Positions 7,486 to 16,959 of a stretch of 64,000 nt of DNA are shown in pieces. Numbering within the stretch: the stretch's first letter is position 1; each line of letters starts with the position of its first letter. Below the pieces are notes generated by a model. It searched no databases. It had not been told where the DNA came from and saw only the letters and a program-made list of their open reading frames with translations. A program made the translations under genes and the position numbers. The stretch comes from JANQTF01 sp041741415 (GTDB lineage: Bacteria > Bacteroidota > Bacteroidia > J057), in contig JBGSKC010000021.1 in the NCBI GenBank assembly GCA_041741415.1, forward strand, positions 238,609-302,608, in the 5' to 3' direction.

Positions 7486-9177
7486 ATGCGCCATTTGCCC
7501 CTTGTTTCGATACTTGCCAGCCTTTTTCTCTGGTCTTGTCAGTCTGCGCCCCCTCGTACGTTGGTGTTTAATGGAAAGATTTATACCGCCGACGAAAGAT
7601 TTCCCGAGGTGGAAGCCCTGGTTTTGGAAGGGCAGCGAATCCTCTTTGCAGGCTCCCTCGCCGACGCTTCCAGCCTCCTCGATCCCAGCCAAACCGACAC
7701 CCTCGACCTTCGTGGCCATGCCGTTTTTCCCGGCTTTGTCGAGAGCCACGGCCACCTCATGGGCATGGGCAGAATGGCCTATATGCTCGACCTGAGCAAG
7801 GCCCGCAGTTTCGAGGAAATCGTGCAGATGGTGGCCGATACCGCGGCCCGCCGCCCTGCAGGTAGCTGGATCATTGGCAGAGGCTGGCACCAGGACAAAT
7901 GGAGCGACCAACCCGAACTCGTTTCCGGGCAACCGGTCCACACCCGCATCAGCGACGTGAGCCCAGGCCACCCCGTGATGCTCGTTCATGCCAGCGGCCA
8001 CTCTCTCCTGGCCAATGCCAAAGCCATGGAAATCGCTGATATTCAGTCGGTCAGCACCTTTGGTGACGACGGCGAAATCTACCGCTTCCCCGACGGGCGC
8101 CCCACCGGCCTGTTTTCCGAAACAGCCCAATCCCTCATCGAACGCAAAGTGCCCCTGCCCTCCGAAGCCGAAGAACAGGCCGCCCTCGAAGCAGCCATTG
8201 CCCAATGCCTGCGCGAAGGCGTGACCACCTTTCAGGATGCAGGGGCCGACAATGCTGAGATCACCCGCTTTCTCCGTTCAGAGCAGGCCGGGAACATGGC
8301 CATCCGCCTCTCCGTGATGCTGCAGGGCAGCGACTCCGCCCTGCTGGAGCAATGGTATGCCCGCGGGCCTCTCCTCGGCGACCACCTCACCGTGCGGGCC
8401 ATCAAGCTCTACTCCGACGGCGCGCTGGGCAACCGCGGAGCCTGGCTCCTTGAACCCTACAACGACAGGCCCGGGCACATGGGCAACCCCGTGATGCCCA
8501 TCGACAAAATCGCAGCAGTGGCCAAAGCCGGGCTGGAGCATGGCTTCCAGGTGTGTACCCACGCCATCGGCGACCGCGCCAACCGGGAGGTTCTTGACCG
8601 CTATGAGGCGCTTTTTCAGGCATTTCCCGATAAAGCCAAAGACCACCGCTTTCGCATCGAACATGCCCAGCACCTCCACCCCGACGATATTCCCCGCTTC
8701 GGGAAGCTCGGCGTGATCGCCTCCATGCAGGGCGTGCACCTTTCCTCCGACAGGCCCTGGGCCATTGACAGGCTTGGCAGGCTTCGCATCATCCAGGGAG
8801 CTTACATGTGGAAGGCCCTGCTCGACCGGGGAGCCACCGTGATCAACGGCACCGATGTGCCGGTGGAACCCCTCAACCCCATGGCCTGTTACTATTCGCT
8901 CGTTACCCGAAAAACCCTCGCCGGAGAGCCTGAGACCGGATTTGAACCCGAGCAGAAACTTTCCCGCATGGAAGCCCTCTTCGCCTACACTGCAGATGCC
9001 GCCTACGGTTCTTTCCGCGAAACCCACACCGGGTCTTTGAGCGAAGGAAAATTTGCCGATTTTGTGGTGCTGTCAAATGATCTCATCACTGCCGACGAAA
9101 AGGAGATCCTGCGCACAGAAGTCCTGCAAACCTGGGTCGATGGCAAACCTGTGTTTGTCTCCGGCCAGTGGAAATGA
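7486..9177 (+). CDS. amidohydrolase (YtcJ-like), predicted lipoprotein
   Basis: The 563-residue protein begins with a lipoprotein signal ending in LFLWSC, so Cys18 is the probable lipidation site and the enzyme is periplasmic or on the envelope. It is an Amidohydrolase_3 member: NGKIYTADERFPEVEAL at the start, the metal site segment GFVESHGHLMGMG, KLYSDGALGNRGAWLLEPY, THAIGDRANREVLDRYE, FRIEHAQHLHPDDIPRF and the late NGTDVPVEPLNP. The substrate is unknown; relatives hydrolyse N-substituted formamides or similar amides. It is a single gene followed by a lipoprotein gene. Confidence 0.9.
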   Translation: MRHLPLVSILASLFLWSCQSAPPRTLVFNGKIYTADERFPEVEALVLEGQRILFAGSLADASSLLDPSQTDTLDLRGHAVFPGFVESHGHLMGMGRMAYMLDLSKARSFEEIVQMVADTAARRPAGSWIIGRGWHQDKWSDQPELVSGQPVHTRISDVSPGHPVMLVHASGHSLLANAKAMEIADIQSVSTFGDDGEIYRFPDGRPTGLFSETAQSLIERKVPLPSEAEEQAALEAAIAQCLREGVTTFQDAGADNAEITRFLRSEQAGNMAIRLSVMLQGSDSALLEQWYARGPLLGDHLTVRAIKLYSDGALGNRGAWLLEPYNDRPGHMGNPVMPIDKIAAVAKAGLEHGFQVCTHAIGDRANREVLDRYEALFQAFPDKAKDHRFRIEHAQHLHPDDIPRFGKLGVIASMQGVHLSSDRPWAIDRLGRLRIIQGAYMWKALLDRGATVINGTDVPVEPLNPMACYYSLVTRKTLAGEPETGFEPEQKLSRMEALFAYTADAAYGSFRETHTGSLSEGKFADFVVLSNDLITADEKEILRTEVLQTWVDGKPVFVSGQWK

Positions 9178-9391
9178 AGATCAGTCAAAAACCAGTCCCT
9201 GGCCGGTTTGGAGGCGAGAACCGAGAACCGGGAGCCAGGACCGGAAAGTTCTTTGTCATGTTCTTTCAGGCTTTCTTTGGAAGTGTCAACTAAAGCCAGA
9301 ATGAACACCATTTCATTTGTCAACTTTTTCAGGACGATACCCCCTGGTCCCACTTCCCAATCCTTTGGCCCTACTTTTCACCCAACCAGAC

Positions 9392-10096
9392 ATGAAATTT
9401 CCCATTCGCTTACTCGCCCTGTTTCTTGGTTTTTCCCTCCTGATTTTGCCTGCCTGCCTCACCATTGAAGAGGAAATCTTCTTCAACTCCGACGGCAGCG
9501 GAACCTATGTCAACAGGGTGGACATGTCGGGGATGATTGACCTGCTGATGATGATGTCGCCGGATTCTGTTCGCGAGCAGATGAGCAGCAATCCTGATGC
9601 TTTTCTGGATTCCCTGCTGGGATCTCAGGAAATGGGGGCCTCTCTGGCACAAATGACCGACGCCTACAACCAGATGGAAGGCATCAGTGGAGCGGCACAT
9701 GAAATCAAAAAGGGCGTGTTGCGCATTCAGTTCAATTTCACCTCGCTCGAAGCCCTCAACCTAGCCAACGAAGGGGTGGAACAAGGGCTCCAGGGCATGG
9801 GGCTTGGTGCGCCGCTGTTTGTCATGAAAAAAGGCCGCCTCACAAGGAATGTGAAGGATACCTCCAGCGCGGAAATCGACCAGATGATGGAGGATCCCGA
9901 CATGGAAATGATGAAAATGCTCATGGGCGATGCCACCTACACCACCCGCTATCACTTCCCGGGCCCTGTTAAAAAATACAGCAACCCGGCCGCCAGCCTT
10001 GCCGACGACGGCAGCACCGTGGTGCTGGAAGTCAGGCTGCTTGATCTCATGGACGACCCTTCGCTGCTCACCAACGAGATCCGCTACAAGAAATAG
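9392..10096 (+). CDS. uncharacterised lipoprotein
   Basis: The ATG at 9392 gives a 234-residue product with a clean lipoprotein signal: MKFPIRLLALFLGFSLLILPAC, with the Cys as +1 residue. The text after it (LTIEEEIFFNSDGSGTYVNRVDMSGM) is reminiscent of small Bacteroidota lipoproteins with a TIEE-like strand. The body is methionine-rich (MMMSPDS, MMEDPDMEMMKMLMG). I recognise no domain. An intrinsic terminator follows 20 bp after the stop, so transcription probably ends here. The preceding 9178-9391 shows no gene. Confidence 0.75.
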   Translation: MKFPIRLLALFLGFSLLILPACLTIEEEIFFNSDGSGTYVNRVDMSGMIDLLMMMSPDSVREQMSSNPDAFLDSLLGSQEMGASLAQMTDAYNQMEGISGAAHEIKKGVLRIQFNFTSLEALNLANEGVEQGLQGMGLGAPLFVMKKGRLTRNVKDTSSAEIDQMMEDPDMEMMKMLMGDATYTTRYHFPGPVKKYSNPAASLADDGSTVVLEVRLLDLMDDPSLLTNEIRYKK

Positions 10097-10115
10097 TTCT
10101 CAGCTCCCGCATTCC

Positions 10116-10153
10116 GCAGGCCAGCCTTCACCGGGCTGGCCTGCGTTTTTTTT
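10116..10153 (+). terminator. intrinsic terminator
   Basis: A perfect 11-bp stem (GCAGGCCAGCC with GGCTGGCCTGC) with a 7-nt loop is followed by G and eight T. It lies just behind the lipoprotein stop at 10096 and before the convergent surface-protein gene. Confidence 0.9.
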
Positions 10154-10162
10154 GCACAGCCT

Positions 10163-12205
10163 TTACTTGTCGCCCCTCAGTTCCCGGCGCAGGGCTTCCA
10201 ACTCCTCCCGGAGCAGGAGCAGTTCCTGTTGCTGGGCGTCGATTTGAGCTTGCTGCTCCTGGATGGCCTTCACCGCCAGAATGCCGAAATCCCGATAAGC
10301 AAGGCCCAGATAGCCATCTTCAGATTGATGGGTGAGTTCAGGGAAAACGGCCACGACCTCCTGCGCCAGGAATCCAAGCGTAAGGTCGCCTTCGGTCTGG
10401 TCGTGGTAGCGGTATCGCAGGGGCCGGAGCTCCATCACCCTGTCCAGCACAGGCTCCAGGGGCGTGAGGTCCGTTTTCAGGCGTGCATCTGAGGGCTGCA
10501 CCCAGTTGCCGGTGGCAGCTTCGATGTAGGCGCGGCGCAGGTTGTTTTCGACAAAACTAAAATGAAGGCCCGAGTGCAGCAGTTGCCAGGTATCCACTGA
10601 GGATCCGTTTTCCTCAAACACAAGCCCGGCCCCGGAAGTCCAGAAGGTGCTCGTTTGCTTCAGGTGCAGGTCTGCATTGGGGTTGGCAGTAAGGAGTCCG
10701 ATTTTGTTGTCAGCCCGCAGGGTCATCAAAGCGGGGTTGGAGCCATACCCAATTGTAAACAGGGCTGTATTGGCGCTCACAGAAGGCTTTCCGCTCAGCA
10801 GCCAGGCATTGGAGGTGGCGGTGTTGGCAAAGCGGAGGCGGGCAAAATCGGTTGTATTCGTTTCGGTGAGGTTCAGCTGCGGATCGCTCGTGCTGCCATC
10901 GTGATGAACATCGAGCCGGGCCAGCGGCGAGGTTGTTCCAAGACCCAGGTCGCCGCCGTCGGTGAGGCGCATCCGCTCGGCATTCCCGCTGCCAAAAATG
11001 ACCGGCGTTGCTTCGTAATTATAGACATAAGCCGCATTGTTCGTGCCGTAGCCCAGCCAGAAGCCGTCGGAGTTGCTGCCCGCTGTACTGAGGTTGGTGA
11101 AGCGAATGGCGGAAGAGGAATTGGTCGTTTTGTGCAAATGGAGCAGGTCCTGCGGGGTGGTGAGGCCGATGCCTACCTGCCCGCTTGTGTAGGAGATATT
11201 GCTGCCGTTTTCGTCCCAGGGGCTTTGCGGCGGAAAGGCGGGCGCCCACTGGAAGCCGTTGAAGGTGAGCACCTGGTTTTGTGCAGGCACCACATTGAGC
11301 ACGGCCCAGCCCCGGATTTTGGCCACCTGCGGGTTGGGATAGCTCCCGATCAGATCACCCGTGGCTGCCGCCCCGATCAGCAGGTCGTCGGCGGGGTTGG
11401 TGTCGCCGGTGTTGTTGATCACGGTGCCCACCACCGAGATGCCGCTGCCAGCCGTGTAGGTTTTCTGGGGAATGCTCACAAAGCCCCCGCCATTTGACAG
11501 CGACAAATCGGTGCCGGAGATCGCCAGGGTCTGGATCTCGTTGGTGGGGTCGGCGTCGGGATCGTTGACCTGGTCGGTGCTGTGAATGGTGAAATTGGGA
11601 TAGCTGCCGGAAACCGTGGTGGCACCCGTTCCTGCCAGGCTCACGACCTTGTCGGGGGCCGCATTGACGATGCTGCTGCCCGCGATGGCGATGCCGTCGC
11701 CTGCTGTGTAGCCCGTGGCCTGGAGATCGGAGGCGGGTGCCCATTCGTTGCCGTTCCACTTGAGAACCTGGTCCACCTGCGGCAGGCTGGGCGATACATC
11801 GAGCAGGTCGCGGCTGCGCATCTCCGTTGCGATTTTGGCGAAAGGAACCGCCTCCAGCCGCTGGCTGCTGATGCTCTGTCCGTTGATCAGCACCTCGAGA
11901 AACCACTCGCCCGCCCCCCAGTCGATCTGGTTCCAGGATCCCATGACCGGGGTTCCCTGCCCGATCACAGCCTGAAAGAGGCCATGGTCATTGGTGGCGG
12001 CGGCGTGGGTTTCCTGATAAACGATCTGCCCGGCGGGATCGCCGAGGCGAAGAGCGAAGCCCAGGCTCAGGGCCTGGCTGGCCATCGGGGAGCCGCCGGG
12101 AGCGCGGGCCACCCCCTGGTAGGAAAAACCTGTGGGAGTCTGGGAAAAAGCGGAAAATGCAGCAAGGAGAAAGCAGAGCAAAGCAAGTACAACTCGGACG
12201 GTCAT
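10163..12205 (-). CDS. secreted tail-fibre-like protein with C-terminal S74 chaperone-of-endosialidase domain
   Basis: The 680-residue protein has a Sec signal (VVLALLCFLLAAFSAFSQ) and a Bacteroidota-type N-terminal module (GFSYQGVARAPGGSPM). Low-complexity repeats follow (GDGIAIAGSSIVNAAPDK, GSGISVVGTVINNTGDTNPADD). The last ~110 residues are a Peptidase_S74 intramolecular chaperone: SDARLKTDLTPLEPVLDRVMELRPLRYRY, LGFLAQEVVAVFPEL, then a coiled coil IQEQQAQIDAQQQELLLLREELEALRREL. In phage fibres S74 domains assist trimerisation and cut themselves off at the conserved Ser-Asp. Here the Ser and Asp of PSDARLK are present. Probably a trimeric surface protein; ligand unknown. Confidence 0.88.
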   Translation of the reverse strand: MTVRVVLALLCFLLAAFSAFSQTPTGFSYQGVARAPGGSPMASQALSLGFALRLGDPAGQIVYQETHAAATNDHGLFQAVIGQGTPVMGSWNQIDWGAGEWFLEVLINGQSISSQRLEAVPFAKIATEMRSRDLLDVSPSLPQVDQVLKWNGNEWAPASDLQATGYTAGDGIAIAGSSIVNAAPDKVVSLAGTGATTVSGSYPNFTIHSTDQVNDPDADPTNEIQTLAISGTDLSLSNGGGFVSIPQKTYTAGSGISVVGTVINNTGDTNPADDLLIGAAATGDLIGSYPNPQVAKIRGWAVLNVVPAQNQVLTFNGFQWAPAFPPQSPWDENGSNISYTSGQVGIGLTTPQDLLHLHKTTNSSSAIRFTNLSTAGSNSDGFWLGYGTNNAAYVYNYEATPVIFGSGNAERMRLTDGGDLGLGTTSPLARLDVHHDGSTSDPQLNLTETNTTDFARLRFANTATSNAWLLSGKPSVSANTALFTIGYGSNPALMTLRADNKIGLLTANPNADLHLKQTSTFWTSGAGLVFEENGSSVDTWQLLHSGLHFSFVENNLRRAYIEAATGNWVQPSDARLKTDLTPLEPVLDRVMELRPLRYRYHDQTEGDLTLGFLAQEVVAVFPELTHQSEDGYLGLAYRDFGILAVKAIQEQQAQIDAQQQELLLLREELEALRRELRGDK

Positions 12206-12356
12206 GAACAGGAATTAGCGCAACAGGGTACAAAAAAGCGCCGTGCAGGGGCACCGGCATTTCATTTTCCTGATCAAACCAGCAACCATTTTTCTTCTGC
12301 GGAGCGAATCGTTCGGGCGCGTGTAGGGTTTTGGCAAAAATCGTCTGAGTTGTGGC

Positions 12357-13943
12357 TCACTCCACCAGCTTTAGCAGTGCCGACAACTGGTCGGCTTCGG
12401 CAGCGGGCTTGTCCTGCCGCCAGCGCAAGATGCGCGGAAACCGCAGTGCCACCCCCGATTTGTGCCGCGGCGAGCGGTTGATTCCCTCAAACCCGATCTC
12501 AAACACCAGCTGTGGCTCCACAGCCCTCACCGGCCCAAAGCGGTCGAGGGTATGCTGTTTGACCCAGGCATCCACCTGCACAATTTCTGCATCGGTGAGG
12601 CCGCTGTAGGCTTTGGCAAATGGCACCAGCTGGCCCTCGTGCCACACGGCGAAGGTGTAGTCGGTGTAGAGATTGGCCCGGCGGCCATGGCCGCGCTGGG
12701 CATAGATCATCACGGCATCAATGCTGAGCGGATCCACCTTCCATTTCCACCAGTCGCCGCGCCGCCTGCCGGTTTCGTAGGCTGAGTCCAGCCGCTTGAG
12801 CATAAGGCCTTCGGCCTGCTGGTCGCGGGCGGCCAGCCGCGCCCGGGCCAGGTCCTGCCAGCTATCGGCCCGGACTGTTTCCGACAGCCGCAGGCAGTCG
12901 GGCAGGCCGGTTGCAGCCACCAGCGCTGCAAGCAGTTCGCGCCGTTCCGACAGCGGTTTCTGCCGGATGTCTTCTCCCCGCCATTCGAGGAGGTCGTAGG
13001 CGAGGATGAGGCAGGGAGCCTCTTTCAACTGTTTCTTGCTCAGGGTTTTGCGGCCGATGCGGGTTTGCAGCAGGGAAAACGGCAGGGGCTGCCCGTCGCG
13101 GAAGGGGAGCAGCTCCCCGTCGATCACGGTGCCATCGGGCAGGGCCTTCTGAAGCGGCTGCAGTTCCGGGAAGCGGTCGGTGATGAGTTCTTCGCCCCGG
13201 CTCCAGAGGAAGCCCTGGCCGCCCCGCCGGATGTACTGGGAGCGGATGCCATCCCATTTCCACTCGGCCTGCCATTCGGCGGGGTTGCCAAGGGCATCCG
13301 GCTCATTGTCGAGCGGGTAGGCGAGAAAAAAAGGATAGGGCCGCGAGAGGTTATCGGCCTGGTCGTCGGCGAAAAGGAGGCTGTGGAAATCTGTTGTATC
13401 GGGCGACCAGTCGCCCATGAGGCGGTGGGCCACGGCGTTGGGTTCGAGGCCCGTGTGGCGGGCGAGGGCCTGCACCAGAAGTTGCTGGGAAACCCCGAGC
13501 CGGAAGCCCCCGGTGATGAGCTTGTGATAGACGAAGCAGGTTGTTTTGTCGAGCTGGTCCCAGGCCCGGAGGACGCTGGCCTGCTTGTCGGGCTCGTCGA
13601 GGCTGGCGAGGGCTTTGACCTGCTCCATCCAGGGAGCGAGGCCCTGCTCCTGCGGCGGGTTGCTGGCCGGGGGCAGGATGAAGGCGAGGGTTTCGGCGAG
13701 ATCGCCGACGATGTGGTAGGCTTCTTCGATGAGCCAGTCGGGCAGGTTGGCGCGGTCGGCGGCCCAGGTGCGCAGGAGCGTGCTGCTGACGCCCCGGCGG
13801 GGGCGGCGGTGACTGAAAAGCGCCATCATCCAGAGCTTGTCGGGGTCGCTGGCCTCGCTGAGGAAACGGCACAGGGCTTCCACCTTGGCCAGGGTGCTGT
13901 TGGTTTGGTCTAGTTCTGTGACGAGGGTGGCGAAGCGGAGCAT
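12357..13943 (-). CDS. ATP-dependent DNA ligase
   Basis: This 528-residue protein has the order of a three-domain ATP-dependent ligase: N-terminal DNA-binding domain (about residues 1-200), nucleotidyltransferase domain with motif I as E227-W-K229-W-D-G (Lys229 would be adenylated), motif III-like DGTVIDGELLPF, motif V-like AEGLMLKRLDSAYETGRR then WWKWK, and a C-terminal OB domain ending DKPAAEADQLSALLKLVE. It seals nicks using ATP. In many bacteria this ligase is encoded with an exonuclease and Lhr-type helicase; those partners are not seen here. A decayed copy of its first ~35 codons lies at 19089-19190. Confidence 0.93.
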   Translation of the reverse strand: MLRFATLVTELDQTNSTLAKVEALCRFLSEASDPDKLWMMALFSHRRPRRGVSSTLLRTWAADRANLPDWLIEEAYHIVGDLAETLAFILPPASNPPQEQGLAPWMEQVKALASLDEPDKQASVLRAWDQLDKTTCFVYHKLITGGFRLGVSQQLLVQALARHTGLEPNAVAHRLMGDWSPDTTDFHSLLFADDQADNLSRPYPFFLAYPLDNEPDALGNPAEWQAEWKWDGIRSQYIRRGGQGFLWSRGEELITDRFPELQPLQKALPDGTVIDGELLPFRDGQPLPFSLLQTRIGRKTLSKKQLKEAPCLILAYDLLEWRGEDIRQKPLSERRELLAALVAATGLPDCLRLSETVRADSWQDLARARLAARDQQAEGLMLKRLDSAYETGRRRGDWWKWKVDPLSIDAVMIYAQRGHGRRANLYTDYTFAVWHEGQLVPFAKAYSGLTDAEIVQVDAWVKQHTLDRFGPVRAVEPQLVFEIGFEGINRSPRHKSGVALRFPRILRWRQDKPAAEADQLSALLKLVE

Positions 13944-14670
13944 GAGGAAACTGTTACCTTGCTGAAGCGAAAACCGTCGGGGCGCAAGGTAAGTTTAGCG
14001 GATTTGGGAGGGAAAAGCGAATTCTTTGGGGGGGGGGCAGTCTGTTTCGGGTAAACCAGGACCTCTGTCCGGTCACAGCGGCTTCAATGCAACGCAAATC
14101 TATAACCCGTGTCTCCAGCCAGTACAAGCAGCGTATCCCTAACCATCAGGATGATATGGATGTATTCTCATGAAGGGCAGGACACCTGATCCTAATTTTG
14201 GAGATATACAAGCAATTTGCTTGACTTTGTGTGGAACAACAGGGTATATTTAGGCATGTTCTTTCGGATTGAGTCAAGCGGGGTATGGACGCAATTGCGT
14301 ATATATTTGTGTTGTAGCCCATCGGGAAACAAAAAGCCCATCACCCAAGCTTCAGCAAGAACCAGAAAAAATCCGATCAAGAGACTTCAGAGACTTGGAA
14401 AATGAGAACCAAGCGACACGCTGATCAGGAAAAGACCAAGATCAGCTCCAGAAGGAGGATTGTGCTGGGAAGAATGATCGGAAATTCGTAAACTTAGAGA
14501 TGAAAACCCGACAGACCACAACAACGTGCATACGGCCACCAGGCAAGACCAAGCAGGGCGAGTGAAGCCCGACGGCGTATGTACGGGACGTTAGGCCACA
14601 TGGAAATAAAAATCATTAAGTCCGAAAAAAAATGAAAATCAACTTTTCATTTCAGTAACGGTTTATCATC
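13944..14670. other. 727-bp region without a convincing gene
   Basis: It contains a run of nine or more G at about 14030, a 62-codon open frame at 14217-14405 with no recognisable content, and an attC-like imperfect palindrome at 14516-14596. The composition is noticeably more AT-rich than flanking core genes. It separates the DNA ligase from the accessory metalloprotease gene and looks like the left part of an acquired or decaying island. Confidence 0.6.
14516..14596 (+). repeat. attC-like imperfect palindrome ending in GTTAGGC
   Basis: The right end GTTAGGC (14590-14596) fits the integron core-site pattern GTTRRRY. Upstream arms pair as AAC with GTT, CGTG with TATG-side bases, CATAC with GTATG, and GGC with GCC, with unpaired bases between, as in an attC hairpin of about 80 nt. 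The left core (CCACAAC) departs from RYYYAAC. No integrase gene is in the window, so this could also be an unrelated hairpin. Confidence 0.35.
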
Positions 14671-16959
14671 ATGAAAAACCATTCACTTTTCCTGACCATC
14701 TGCCTGCTATTGATGTCTTATGCAAGCATCGGCCAACTCTATGAAGTACCTTTGAATCAGCGCATTGATAAGAGTGCGTACATCTTTGAGGGTAAAGTCA
14801 TGGAAAGCAATAGCTTTTTCAGTCCTGATCGGCGCAACATTTATACCTCCCATCTAGTGCAGGTGTATTCGGTATTCAAGGGGCATTTTCCTGGGGACCA
14901 AATAGAAATCATCACCGAAGGAGGGCGGGTCGGCGAGCAGGCAGTCTTGATTTCGCACAATCTGGAGCTAGCTCCGCATCAGCACGGCATTTTCTTCGCT
15001 AATCCCACTTCTCGCCCCGGCAACCAGCAGCCCAACAGCGGCCTGCACTTGCGGGTTTATGCAGGCTTACAGGGCTTTGTCCAATTCCATTTCGACGGCA
15101 TCAACCCCAAGGCAAGTGCACCGTTTCAGGTCTATCAAAACCCCGAAACAGAGCTATTTCCCCTGATCGAAGCGCGCACGGGTCAGGCCCGCTACAATTG
15201 GGCATCGGAACAGCGCGACATCGAGGAGTTTTCCATTGCCTATTATTTCAGTTACCCACAACTCAGCAGCAGTGGATCGAGCCTGTATCTGGACTTTGAG
15301 ATTCAGGCAAGCGTCAGTGGGGGCAGCTACGAGTACGGTGATGCGGGGATTTATATCGAATACGATACGGCGCTCCTCGGTAGCAGCCTGGCTGGCGCTG
15401 GAAAGGTGATCATTACTGCGGGCGACGTCACTTCGAGTTCCGATTACAGCTTTGCCCTGAGCGATCATGGAGCAAATATCCTGCATCTCGACATTTCGGC
15501 GTCTGACCCGCCCTTCGATCTTGGCGATGTGGATGCCTGGCCCGACGATGTGCTGCAGGTCCGGGTGGACGTGACGGGGATCAATCCGGGGATAGAAGCG
15601 ATCTTCGAGCAGTCGCTTATGGAGGGAGAATCCTACTATTACGACGCTGGTAGCGGCGTCTATGTAGCGTTTCCTTTTGTGTGGGCAGTGGATACGGTAG
15701 TGTATGAGGGAAACTCGGTTATAGCCATAGATAGCATCGCGGGTGACACAGTTCCAGCAGGAATAAATGACTTTATTGGGATTTATGGTTCTGGATTTGG
15801 CAATACTATAGGAAAGGTACTATTCAACAACGCGGATAATGGAGGAGCAGATAGGGTTGAGGCTATCGGGGAAGACTATGTTTTGTGGACAGATTTGTTG
15901 ATAGTTGTTAACGTTCCTTCCAAAGATTCCACAGCCGGGACAAGAAGAAATCCTGCGGGTAGCGGCACCATCATAGTCGAAACAACAGGAGGCGACACGA
16001 TTCAAAGTACGGAAAGCGTAGAAGTTCCATTTTCACTCTTCAATTTGAGGCTGGGTGCCTCCGACAATTTTACAACCATCCAACAGAAATTCGCTGATCC
16101 AAGAGGCAATGGGGGTCTGCAATTTTCTTTTCACGAGGATTTTCCTCCGAATTATCGAATGGTATTTGAAAAAGCCTTAGATCGGTGGCGATGTGAAACA
16201 CAAGTACATATTACCCTTAGTGAAGAGGATACAGACATCGACTCGGTTTCTTCTACAGATGGAGTAGGGGTTGTTGCAATCAATGACCTTGAGCCGGGTG
16301 TTCTCGGTGTAACCAGAAACTGGGCGCAAATTTGCTTTGATGGAACTGACTTTCAAATATATGCCGAGGAAGTGGACATGATATTCGATGATAGTGTAAG
16401 CTGGTTTGTGGATACGATTGGTATAGGAATTGGGTCTGGTCAGTATGATTTTTATTCAGTCGCTCTACATGAGCTTGGGCATGCGCATAATCTTGGTCAT
16501 TCCATGGATGACAACAAAGTCATGTTCTATACAATTGACTCGTCTGAAATTAAACGAAACATTGACCTAGGAAGCCTAACAGGGGGAAACTATTCGGTTT
16601 CCATCTCCTTAGATTCTATCGGGTGTAGTATCCCCACGGCTATCACTGTTCCTCCTATGGAGTTGTTTGATTGTAGTACGACCTCAGTCAGCGAATTCTT
16701 GAGTGGTAGTTCATTAATCGTTTATCCCAATCCAAGCACGGGAGGAATCTATATCGATTGGGGGGACATAAGAGTAAATGGGCCAGTGAAGATCAGCTTC
16801 GACAATCTTTTGGGGTCAACTTCCTTTAAACAACATTTTTCTGCCTCAACTGAGATAAGTTGGGTTGACATTCCATCTTCAGTTCCCTCAGGCATTTATT
16901 TGGTTAAAGTTGAGATAAACAAAAATATATACCATGCAAAATTATCACTTCAGAGGTAG
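14671..16959 (+). CDS. secreted matrixin-like metalloprotease with IPT/TIG domain and T9SS sorting domain
   Basis: The 762-residue protein has a signal peptide (SLFLTICLLLMSYASIGQ). A ~300-residue N-terminal region follows, then an IPT/TIG-like stretch (about 345-450: NDFIGIYGSGFGNTIGKVLF). The metzincin-type zinc motif is H600-E-L-G-H604-A-H-N-L-G-H610, with a following VMF that could be the Met-turn. The usual Gly of HExxHxxGxxH is Asn607. The last ~75 residues (IVYPNPSTGGIYIDW to IYLVKVEIN) are a type A T9SS C-terminal sorting domain, so the enzyme should be exported through the outer membrane. Base composition falls sharply from the first to the second half, which suggests a mosaic gene. 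Confidence 0.85.
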   Translation: MKNHSLFLTICLLLMSYASIGQLYEVPLNQRIDKSAYIFEGKVMESNSFFSPDRRNIYTSHLVQVYSVFKGHFPGDQIEIITEGGRVGEQAVLISHNLELAPHQHGIFFANPTSRPGNQQPNSGLHLRVYAGLQGFVQFHFDGINPKASAPFQVYQNPETELFPLIEARTGQARYNWASEQRDIEEFSIAYYFSYPQLSSSGSSLYLDFEIQASVSGGSYEYGDAGIYIEYDTALLGSSLAGAGKVIITAGDVTSSSDYSFALSDHGANILHLDISASDPPFDLGDVDAWPDDVLQVRVDVTGINPGIEAIFEQSLMEGESYYYDAGSGVYVAFPFVWAVDTVVYEGNSVIAIDSIAGDTVPAGINDFIGIYGSGFGNTIGKVLFNNADNGGADRVEAIGEDYVLWTDLLIVVNVPSKDSTAGTRRNPAGSGTIIVETTGGDTIQSTESVEVPFSLFNLRLGASDNFTTIQQKFADPRGNGGLQFSFHEDFPPNYRMVFEKALDRWRCETQVHITLSEEDTDIDSVSSTDGVGVVAINDLEPGVLGVTRNWAQICFDGTDFQIYAEEVDMIFDDSVSWFVDTIGIGIGSGQYDFYSVALHELGHAHNLGHSMDDNKVMFYTIDSSEIKRNIDLGSLTGGNYSVSISLDSIGCSIPTAITVPPMELFDCSTTSVSEFLSGSSLIVYPNPSTGGIYIDWGDIRVNGPVKISFDNLLGSTSFKQHFSASTEISWVDIPSSVPSGIYLVKVEINKNIYHAKLSLQR

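Noticed and set aside
14217..14405. 62-codon open frames on both strands
   Set aside because: Short, overlapping on opposite strands, without recognisable content.
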